The translations under genes and the position numbers were made by a program. This document shows positions 13,901-25,900 of a DNA stretch of 49,168 nucleotides, piece after piece (positions within the stretch are counted from its first letter, which is position 1; each line of letters starts with the position of its first letter). The stretch is from Mnemiopsis leidyi (Eukaryota; Ctenophora; Tentaculata; Lobata; Bolinopsidae), in the NCBI GenBank assembly GCA_000226015.1, contig JH154707.1, positions 17,262 through 66,429 on the forward strand. The letters are read 5' to 3'. The notes under the pieces are model-generated. The model saw nothing but the letters and a program-made list of their open reading frames with translations. It was not told where the DNA came from and did no database searches.

Positions 13901-16900
13901 AGTGCTCAAGCAACGAAATGAAACATCTGTACACTGTACAGAGTAGGGGCTCGAAAAAAATCCGCCACCTGTTGGAATGATCACGAAAAAAGCCTTTCCT
14001 TTGCCATCCAAGTAACATAGCTTATCGTGACAATCAACAGTGAAGTATGGAATATTGACACGGTTGTCGGTTACAATCATTTCTGATTTAGATTCGACAA
14101 AAGTCCTGTACTGCGATGTGCAACATGACTGAATCTAACCCACCAGGTGTAACACATCCCACTAGGGTGCGGAGAGATCACAAGATTCCGTCGTGTTCGC
14201 TGCTTGAACTTAGAAGTAAGACGGGAGGGATTGTCAAAACAATCATATAATATGGTTGATCGATAGACTATTTTCTGCACGGTCACTCATTTAGCTGAGG
14301 AAAGAAAAGTCCTTCGACTTGATCTATGATGAGCTTTGTTAACGCAGCGACTCCCACCAAAATTTTCCTAAAAACAAAATGAAAAATAGCGCAAAAAATC
14401 CCAAATTCAACTTTGGCATTCATCGCCACTCATTTAGCTGAGGAAAGAAAAGTCCTTCGACTTGATCTATGATGAGCTTTGTTAACGCAGCGACTCCCAC
14501 CAAAATTTTCCTAAAAACAAAATGAAAAATAGCGCAAAAAATCCCAAATTCAACTTTGGCATTCATCGTCTCGTGTTTTAGTTTACCAAATTACCTTATA
14601 TTATCAGTTTGTTCTGGTATGTTAAACAGGATAGACTACAATCACTGAAAATTACAATTTCAGAGAAGCAAGAGTAAAACCAACCTGGGAGAGTTTCTGG
14701 AGAGAGTTGTTACAGGGGGATATCATGACCCGCACACAACTTCCCGCCAAGTCCGCCAGGATGTGCTCCAGGTGGTGTAGGGTGCGTCGTTCCTTCTTGA
14801 ACTTGTACCCGGATACCTTGCAGGAGAAGCCCCAGTCAGAGTCGTTCAGCTGCTGCTTGTTTATCTTGGTGACGCTGCGAAGCAGGAAAGATATCTGGTT
14901 TCCTGCGTTGAAACAAGAGGAACTTGTAAGTTTTAAGTGTGTCGTTTTATTTAGGAAGAAATTGGAGAAGGTGGCAGAGAGCGTGAATTGATCATAAGAA
15001 CAACTTAGGAAAGTGGTAAGAGCTAAGCTACGATCGCATGCATAAAGAGTGTTCTCGGGTACCTGGAAGCAGCAATGCACGCTTAGGCCAATCTTTTGAG
15101 GCACCGAGGGTCAGAATAGGATGGTATCCGCCCTTCTTTGATGCAAGATTAAGAAATTTTCGGCTACTTTTCGTCGATTCCTGAAAGATTTAGTCATTTG
15201 TCTCCAATAATGTTATTGAAATGAGAAGGTAAAGCAGCCCATTTTGCTCAACAATCAATATCAACCGTCCATATTTTAAAGAGCCAAAAGTATTAATCGA
15301 TGCGATGTAGTAACATATTTGGTATATAAAGAACAAACCTCTGACACGTAAATCTCAAGAGAGTCGTCAGGACCGATCCCAGACTCGGGGCTAAACTCGG
15401 CAACCATCCAGGAGACAGAGTCCGACAGGACAGTCTGGTAGTGGAGCACAGTCGCTTCCGGATAGGGGTGATCGCTTTCTACTATCACTGTCTCTACTGA
15501 TTCTTGTTCTGTTGTTCGCTTTTTGAAGTTGTGTTCTGGAGGATGGGAGTTGGAGTGGCTGATGTAACTTTAGAATTTTCATCGATCCAAGAGAACGTAA
15601 TACAACGCAAACAAGTCCCATGGCAATAGAAAGCATCTAATACAAAGTTTTAACAAACGATTTCTCGAAATACCAATGCTGATAGGATGATGATTGATGT
15701 CACACAAATTGTGAAGACTCACCTGACAAAATGGAAAGAAGAGGTTTCAGAACATTCTCCAAAAGGAGGTAGCTCGCTTTAGGAGTCCCCTTGTTTATAA
15801 GGATAAGTTCGGTGTAGGACATGGCAGTTGCCATGAATTGCGGAAGTAGCATTTCCCCCTCAGGCGGGACTGGGGAAGGAGTGATGGGGTCCGGAATGCC
15901 GTTCTCTTCGGGCCACGCAACGGGGACTGAATGGAGATGATTGGAGAAGATTGTATTCCATAAGTTCATGATACAATTTACTCATAGAAACACACGGTTC
16001 GCGCCGCAAGTACAATAAAATTAATCAAGAAAATATTTATGGTTTATTCATCATTTTGGTTCCTCGTGATCATACCTTTTAGATGCTTTTCCTCGATAGC
16101 TTTGATAAAGGCAGTAGAGATCAGTTCAATAAGTTGAAGTGTCACATTTTCATAACTTTCGTTACCATCACATTCCTTTACCTAAACAACTTGTATTAAA
16201 TTTGAATCGTCAAAACTGGAAAGGCGAAAAAATAGTTCAGTTTCCATGGTTTGATTTGCTCGATACAATCATTATCTTACCTCGGGGTTGAGTTGAGTTT
16301 TGTAGATGAGGAATGGAATTTGGCCGACAGAAACGTTGGTCCCGCTAGATGACAAAACACAACTGTGATAAATAAATTAGGAAATCGATAAAATAGATGA
16401 GTAGAGGATGGACCAGATTGTATATGAGGAAGTTTAACGTAATCCTTCTCCGTGATCTATCATTTAGATACTTGGATTAGGAAGCTTCAAAACAACATAC
16501 ACATAAACACTTAAAACATACTCATAAAAAGTGAAGGTGACGCCATCAAGTCCACACACTTGCGATTGAGGAACTGTAGATTTGCCTTGAGCGACAGATT
16601 GGGAATACAGCTGTACTTTAACCGTGTACTGGACTTCCGCCTGGAGTAAAATTTATTTTCATAGGAATGGAATGATCGCTTCAAGTATAGGTAAAACACT
16701 CAACAAAATTGTGTCGTAAAATGATGAATCATAAATATTTCAAACTGTTACCTTCAACGCCAGAGGCTTTTTGAAGTTGATCCGGCAGAAATGTCCCTTG
16801 GCCAACGAATTCTTAACTTGTCCTGAATGACTTAGAACAGTTTTCCAGCGGTCTTGACTGTCCTTCACCAAGATTTCTATGTCACACGAACTATCTTTGG

Positions 16901-19900
16901 CGGTCTGAAAATATTAAGTCATGGTTCTTTAGTTCGGGAGAAGTGAACAGTCAATAAATCAGCCTGGAAAACCATAAATCAGTATCGAAACTTCATGCTA
17001 TTTTCTAAGTCTATAGAGACCGTTTTATAAACTTGTATAGAAAACCGTCACATTTTCACCTGAAATACCCCAATACCACTTAAATTCCAATATGACCTAT
17101 CCCATTACCGCTCAAATTCTAACCTGAAATATTCCAATACCGCTCAAATTCTAACCTGAAATACCCCAATACCGCTCAAGAACACACTCGAATTGTGAAC
17201 TTTGAAGGAGATGGCATCAGGTTTAGCTTTAGAATTCCAAGAGGAGATATTAACGGAGGAGAAGCGGGATGGGGTTTCTTTGTCCACTGCCACGGAAAGA
17301 GGGTTGAACAAGTCCATGGACGCCAGGACTATTTGTTGAAGAATTGTCTTTAGGAGGTTCCTCGCAGATAGGCCAGCAATTGTCTGGAAGAATGCTTATG
17401 AAAATCATGTAGATCATATATTCATATAAAAGAATGGTCTGATTCGGCCGGAAACTGAATAAAAATTTATATAATATTTGAAAAATTTGGACCATTTACG
17501 TTTACCCCCTAGACAAATAGTCTAACAGATTGATAATCCCTCAGATTGATACAATAAACAAAGACACGGTGCATACATCAGAGACAGCCAGACTGATAAC
17601 ATGACCCAGAACAGTTCGATAGTTGACATTGTTAAGAGTCTCAAACAGAGACTGGTCCAAGGAGGTATTGTCCTCGATACCTCCATCCTGGGATCCAAGA
17701 GACATGTCCGAGAGGCGGGGCATTATCATCCCTGTCAGGGTACCATAGTGGAACAGTTCCTGGGGGTTAGCACGGGTGTTGAAAAGTGAGAAAACGTTAA
17801 TGGAGAATACTGTAACGGGAGCTTTACGCTAAGCACTCAAGCTGTCATACCATGCACTTCTAGCAGCAATTAAAACTTTTGATATTTTATATTGATAGAC
17901 ATCGGATCAAATTTGAAGAACTAGAAAACGCTAACTCACATTAGTGATAACACTTCCTTGGTAGCACATAGCCTGTAAGATCGTCCTCAGAATGTTCCCA
18001 TACTTTTCTCCCTTATCGCTGTACGACTGGAAAGCGGCCAGGAAACTAGCCCAAATGTGCTGGGGCGACTTGTAGAACAGATGGAAATGTTTGCTGTACA
18101 CTTTAGTAACCTTCCTCACCAACAAAGAATCGCTAGGAACAGGAAGCTGGAGGATTGCTGATAACAAATCCTGACACTCCTTTAGGAGTCGCTGCTTTTC
18201 AGGAGTTTCCTCCTGGTGAGGCGAGACGGTGAGGAAGTTGTTCAGCATGCTGATTGGCACCGACAGTTTACTTTCCAGGTTACTCTGTTTCGGGTCGAAA
18301 CTGTGCTCGCTCGCTATGCTAGCGATGCTGGAGTTTGATAAGGAGACGTCCGAACTGGCGAGGTTCAGAGAAAGTGCTGATTTGTTGATTTTCCCGGCGT
18401 CACTTCGTTTGGACATGATGTAGGAGTTGAGGGCGGTAAAGCTGAGCTTTATGATTCCCAAAAGGTGGTCTAATCCGGTTTCCCAGTTTCCAAGTGGCAT
18501 GACGTCAGCTGTGTTGGAGGAGGCGTCTTTTGGGTCCACCACTTTTCTGGGTAAATTTGTAGGGTCAAACATCAGGAATCATTTATTTGGGGAATTGGTA
18601 TTTATGATTAGACTATAAGCTATAAATTTTCTTTTGACAAGCTACTAGAGGTTATAATTTCTATCGTATCCACAATGCCATGACCAGCTATAACTCTATA
18701 ATTTTCATGACAATGCCACTTTCTAATCTAGCAACGCCATAATTATTGACAAGGGGCAGATGCATGATATGATGGACCGATAGATCGACAGGTGACATCC
18801 TAATTCATCTCTGTGACGGTCTAATGCTACGCTATGATTGCTACACGCTTCGTTACCCGTTACAAAGTAGAATAGTGAGAACTAATAGGCATGAATAACT
18901 AAGATGAGTGCTTTAATTGGTCTTGCCCTTTTCCAGCGGACCTTATGCATACACGTGAGGAATTCTTGTATCAAAAGAGAATTGGAATTCTATCCACAGC
19001 CGAGATTCTTCCTAATAGAATTGACTTCTTGCCAAATCTAGACATACTTGAAATTTTCCTCTATAATCCTACCAACTCTACAATAAGAATTATTGCTCGT
19101 AAAGAAGACCTTTGTTTGGATATGGGTAGCCAGCTGCGACATCTTAGAGCTGCGTACTGGACAAAGTAACGCCTGGACCGCGCTCACAGCCCTGCCCAAA
19201 ATAGATCAATTAAGTATTGCGTTTTTATTGTCATTATTTATCATAGTTACGATTGTTAACATGTCATAATTTAAGCATATTATGCCTTTCGTTTGTGTTG
19301 ACTAAATTTCAAATAGTCCTTCAATTCTCCACGAGAAAAATTTAAGAAAGCTTAAAGTGACTGCCATGGCTGATTTTTCCCGCCCGTTGGACATTCTGTA
19401 CGGAATTTTGGCGTTGATCTGCTGCCTAATTGGGTTTCCAGGTAACTGCTTTGCCGCTAAACATTTCTACCAGAAGAAGAAAGACGTAGCACAAATAAAC
19501 TACCTGATGATTTCCCTGAATGACTGCCTAGTCTGTCTAATGGTGCTCCCTACTGGCATCTCCTTCCTGCTGACAAGAGACCCCGGGATGCTGGACTCCC
19601 CGGTAGTTTGTCAGGTCTGGGCTACTCTCAACTTTACAGTGATGAGGATGGCGGTATTCCTTACCATGATCCTCAGTGTCAACAGGAGCATGTCCTTAAT
19701 GTTCCCTTTCAGAAGATCTTCTTACAGAACACCAATTCTTAGTGTCGCCACCTTCTTCACCTTTCTAACTTCTCAACTGGTAGTAACTTACTGGTGGGGG
19801 TTTAGGGCCAGATACAACACCTATTTGGTAGGATGCTTGTGGAGCGGCGATAATGATGACCCAGACGTCTTGTCCAGAGCCATGTACTTAGAAGTGTCTA

Positions 19901-22900
19901 TGATCCTGACGTACGTACTTCCCGTTTTCTTGGTCTCTCTCGGCTGCATTTCCTCCACAATCGTTCTACTTCGTCATAGTGGGGCAGTAGGAGATGCTCC
20001 TTTCAACAGAAACCACAGAGCAAGCAAAACTATCGTCATATTCACTGTCACCTACCTTTTGTGCAACATCCCCCTGGCTGCCTCCGTGATTCTGCAGACC
20101 GTGGGGGTGCACTCAAACTGGACAATAAACCTGCTCAAGTTTGACTATGATAACCCGCCATATCTGTTCTACTTCAAGAATTTCATCACAGTGATCAGCA
20201 CTGCTATCAACTCTGCTATCAACCCTCTTATCTATCTGTGGAGGTTTAAGGACTATGGTAGAAGTTTGAGGGACTCCAGCAGGAGACTTAGTCAAATTTT
20301 AAGGAGATCTATTTCGATAAGAAGGAGCGGAGAGCAAGGGTGAACATTTAAAATGGAGCAAATAATCAAATGTGAAAAGAAGCGTAAAAATAGGGCGCGA
20401 AGAGTGTGAAAGAAGCGAACTGCGTGCGAAATCCACCCAAAAATTCAAAAGTTCATATTAAATTATTGCTTGTCTTTTTTCGTTTTCCTTGTGAAACAAA
20501 GTTTCTTTTTTACTAATAAATTGTTTTACTAATAAATTTCAACCCAAAAATTCGGGAACAAAACATATAAAAACATACTAAAATTTTAGAACAAAACAGT
20601 CTATTTCAGGTCTTAATCCTCTTTATTGCATAATTTGACCCTACACTTAAGCAAATGGGGTGTAAAAATAGGGACTTCTTTGACAGTTTTATGATGAATA
20701 GGACTAATAGAGTTGTCACGTACATCTTTTAGCAATTGAAACGCGAGATTACCGTAATATTTCAATCATTTTATCAATGATCATGATCACACTCAAATTA
20801 TTTAATTATTAGTAGTTGTTGAAAGTATTAAAGTATTAATACTTTCAACAACTACTACTAATTAAATAAAGTGTTAACATGATCATTGACAAAATGATTA
20901 AAATATTACGGTAATCTCGCGTTTCTCTTGCTACAAGATGTACGTGACAACTCTATTAGTCCTATTCATCATAGAACTTAAGCAAATAGTATTCATTTTA
21001 ACTTATGAAATTAAAAGTTTAGCTAGCTTAGTAGAAAATATGGGAAACGTTCTTTCTTGTTGACTTATTCCTGTTGTTGTTGTTAATGTTGTTGGTATGA
21101 AGTTGAGGCGTTATATTCAACATGGAATGGTTACTTTTGCGTACGCCAGGATGAGGTCCGGTTGTTGCCCCAACATTCCAAGTGTTACATCGTCGTCTTG
21201 ACTTTCGAAGATGTTCTGTTGTTATACAAACGTTTCCTCCACGATGCCAATCTTTTGTTCAGTACATTAGTGTAGTAAATATTTTCCACCCAGTATGATG
21301 TAAGGCACACCTTTCCGCTAATTCCCGCTACTTTTTAACTGTCCGCTATTTTCCACCAGCTCATCCCTTACGTCATTTAAATTACTTTACGTAGAAGCAA
21401 CCCAACAACTCACAAGCTCGTTCACGTGGTTACGAACGTCTTGCGGAAAGTCACAAGTGTTTTCCATTGTGACAGCGGACACTGTCATCTACCTATCAAC
21501 CCACCTACCACCACCAAATCATTATTTGTAATTTCAAGATTGCAAATATCGGGACTCGTAGCGTATTAAAGTACCTGCATGATTAAAGAAACCATTGAAA
21601 ATGCTCTATAAGATCTCTAAAGCAGTAACAACACAGATGTCTCAACAAGAAACCAGCCCCTTGATAGCAAATCCCAATGTCGCCAAATGCGATGTTCCTT
21701 CAGCTCAAGTTGCGTCAGACCAAGATTTACCCTCACCATCAGAAAGAAATACTATAACCCCCAACAGTGCCAGACCCACGGGACGGTCCCTGCTATCTCG
21801 ATTGTCAGGGATTTCTTACATGTTAGTGTCAAGTATAACTGCTATACCGGTCAAGGAGTGATTCTCCAGTATCTGAGTGACATGCCAACTGGCATGGTCC
21901 TCATGATCTTTAGTGCATTTGCTGTTTGTTTTTTGTACGCCATGATCGCTTTCCAAGGACCAGCGCTGACATTTCCAGTTGGACTGCTGCCTTTATTTAT
22001 TGCTAGTAACATCTTGTCTATGGTAACGTTCACCGCTAAAACCTGGTCATTCCAGAACCTTCCTCTTGGAGACGCCAGTGCTTTGATCTTCACCATGCCC
22101 TTGTGGACAGGAATACTAGCAAGAGTCTTCCTCAAAGAACGATACACGATAGCCCAGCTCTTTTGTACGATAATAGGCCTATTGGGGATAGTGCTTGTAT
22201 CCAAGCCAACCTTTCTCTTCCTGCCTAACAAGGTAACCACCATCAACTACCCAGCCTGGTACCCAGTCATAGCCTTGCTATCCGGCATCAGCATGGCATG
22301 TGAGGTTACAATTCAGCGACGTTTAGGAGACACCATCAGCAGTCTGGTGATCACCTTCTACATGATGGTCTGTCACACCGCAGCCGGACTGATCCTCCAC
22401 CATGCCAGGGGAGAAGTCTCCATCAACCCTGCCTGTTTGCTACCTCGGGTTCTCCTCGTGCTGTCATCCCTTCACCCTGTTATAGGATTGTCTTGCGTGA
22501 TGAGAGGACTGGCCGTGGAGAGTGCCTCTACGGCAACTCTCGTTAAGAACCTAGACATTGTCCTGGGTTTTATCGTCCAGGTGACGGTGTTTGGTGATCC
22601 AGCTGACCTGCTATCGATTGTTGGAGCGGCTTTGATTGTATTGGCAACCGTCACTTTGAGTTTGGTCAAGATGTTCAATGTTAAGTGTGGGATTGAGCTG
22701 TGAAACGCGCGATTTTTATAAAAGTTCATTTCTTTATGGCTTGCCGAAAACGATGGGGTTCCGCTGACAAATCTGTCTTTATATTCAAGATGATAAGACA
22801 ATTTATTTCATGACAAACTTACATAGATCAGTAGATAAACTGATTAACTATAAAGCAGTTGTCATTCTCCCTATTTCATGCCATGATATTTTTTACCATC

Positions 22901-25900
22901 TATGAAATTCACAAATTAGATCGCACTTTTCTCTTTCTTTTTTCTACTATGTATGAATTTGAAATCCGTTTAATTTACCATGCTTGATTGAGAAATAACA
23001 AAATTTTAAATAATGTTTAAACTTATCGTTATAGTTATTCCAATACTATAAGTGCGAAATCCGGCATGGTACAGGTCAAATAAGCGCTACTGTCTACCTT
23101 CTGAACAAGAACAAATAAGCGCTACTGTCTACCTTCTGAACAAGAACTGAGGTATCTGACCACTCCCCGAATCAGTCCCATTGTTACTCCTCTTGCTGGA
23201 TCTAAAGGTAAACTTCACTCCGTCTGATACTACTTCTCGTTTACCACTGTTCCCGCAATCTGATGAAGGACCTTCAACCTGGTGAAAAACATGACAAATT
23301 ATCACCGGCGTTTAGACATGGGCGTTTAGACATGGGCGTTAAGACATGGGCGTTAAGACATGGGCGTTAAAACATGGGCGTTAAGACATGGGCCTTTGGT
23401 CATAAGACTCTCGGCCCTCTTCTACATTGAAACGTAAGAAAGTAGGAGGACTAAATAATACAGCTGGGCAAATGACAAATCCAATCATACTATTTATTAC
23501 CCGGTAATCGGACTGTTGTCCGAATCTGTGTTCCGAAAAAAGCGGACTGTTGTCCGAAATGGACTGTTGTCCGAACGGACTCTTGTCCGAAAATTCCCAC
23601 GCTTCTCAATTACTTTTGGTTGTGTATAATGTATATGGTTCGCTTTCATGTGCTGCATGACAAAGGAAGGGTCTGTATCATGAAGCGTATGACAAAGGGA
23701 GATCACGTGATTAGAGAAAAGCTACATGCTCCCAGTGTTATAGTTTAAGCACGTGAATAAAGTCGGTTCTTGAAGTTGATTTTAATTTCAATTTCAATTC
23801 CAGGGATGAACTGAATTTGTTGGTAGCCATGATGTAGTTAGGCGATGACTATTGTAACGAATGCGATCTGGCATGCTCGTTATAGTCTGTTAGTGCAATA
23901 AAGCTTCAAATCACCAAAATTGATGGTGAGCGTTGATGTCAGGGTTCTCATATCTACCCAATCACCAAGTGATGTCAGCGTTTTTACATGTACACGCTCA
24001 CATTGCGTTCCGACCCAACGGGTCACAATTCACATGAAGTGAAAGGCTCACATCCTCATTCGGACAAGCGTCCGGTTCTAAGCTCTCTAATGGTCGTGGC
24101 TAAATGTGTGTTACACGTCTTAACAAGCATGATGCAGTTTGTATTCGGACAAGAGTCCGCCAAATGGACTGTTGTCCGAAGCGGACTGTTGTCCGAAAAT
24201 CGAAATCGATATGACATGGTATTGTTAATTGAAACACAATTTCGGACAAGAGTCCTAGAATCTTATTACCCGACGATAAAAAACTTTGAACGTTTAGCAC
24301 CTATAATGTTGAAGATAAACTGCAACGTTGTTTAAATAAGTAAATAGTAATCTTTCACTGACCTTAGCAGTGACTCTGTACCAAGTTCCAGCTACCAAAC
24401 TGACCGCATCATCAAAACACACTGTGTGTATTGCTCTGGGTGGTTGCAAAAATTTAAGCGTGATTAACAAGTATTTTAACCGGGAACTTGAGAACTGAGA
24501 TGAGGTCACACAGTATCCAATACAAGAAAAGTAATGAACTTGTTTGTTTTCGGACATGCTAAGGTAAATCGAAGAGTTCAAATATTTCTTCAGAAGAATT
24601 CTCATACTTAGGTTTACAGGTGTAGTTATAGCTAGGCATTTCGAATATCAAGTCTCCATCATCAGGCTCCGGACCCCCGTACCCTATATCGTATATTTTG
24701 AGTTTGGCGGTGTAGTTCCCACGCCCACCGTACAGTCCTGACATTGGTATGTACATTTTTGTGATGGGTGTCGTGAGAAAGAGAATACTGTAACCTCAAT
24801 ATTTTTTCAAGCTTTTCAGGAAACCCGCTTACTCGCTAAAATGGCCAAAATCCAATTACTGAATAGTTGACAGACACGTTTTAAAATTTGTCTATTTGAT
24901 CTAATAACCCACCTAGACCATATAAAAGAATGTCAGTGTCTGTAGTCATTAAGATGGCGTCTACACTTTTCTGGGAATATCCCCATCCTCCACCGAACGC
25001 TAAAATAAAAGTAAAATCAAATATTGCTTACAAACGTGAAAGAAAAAAAATTACGTAGAACGTACTTGAAAAACAAAATAACAAAAGCCAACCACCAATC
25101 CCCCTCCAACTTCCTCCACTTACAGGGAAACCTGTTGCAGGCGGAAAGGAGCTCCTCGGGAGCATGTGGGCCCTGCTTGTTGTCCAGAGCAGCGACCTGA
25201 TTGGCCAGACTTGTCACGTGGCACAGCAGACCGTAACACAGAGCCTCCTTGTTCACCTCGGTAGTCAGGTGGGGCAGCAGACTTTCTCTCATTGACAGCT
25301 GGGTGGAGTGAGGAGGTTAGGTTAAGAGGAAACTGTACTTTTGACGCGGGTTTATTGCTGTAACTATCGTGAAAAACAAGTTGCTACACTGTTCCAAGTA
25401 GATTCTACTTTTTAAACTAAAAATCATGTACCATGCAGTTGTTTTTTGAATACAAACATAATTTACTTCACAGCAACGTGCTCATTTAACATTATAAGAT
25501 CTGTTAGAATGAGCATCGGGCCGGGTAAGCATCAAAAACTATAATATGAAACTATTAGTACCGGGTTAGTGTGTGAAGATGTAAAGAAGCTATTGTAAGA
25601 AGTGTAAGCAGACAAGGTCCCCGATCTCTTGTTCGCTGACCATATCGTCTTGTAGACCTCGTCAAAACACAACACGTGGTCTCGACTTAACCCTGTATCT
25701 TTAGAACTGGGAGTGATATTTCTTTTGTTTTACAAGATTTATTTATCTTTAGAACTGGGAGTGATATTACTTTTGTTTTACAAGATTTATCAATCTTTAG
25801 AACTAGGAGTAATATTACTTTTGTTTTACAAAATTTTTTAAGCTTAAGAACTGAGTGTAATATTTCTTTTTCTACAAGATTTATCGAGGGGTTGGCACCC

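Noticed and set aside
18945-19169. 74-codon plus-strand ORF upstream of the GPCR
   Set aside because: No recognisable motif, no splice sites and AT-driven composition; kept only as a note in the spacer entry.
21852-21862. Programmed ribosomal frameshift in the transporter
   Set aside because: No slippery heptamer or stop-context known for such sites is apparent, and the family does not use frameshifting; a simple indel is enough.
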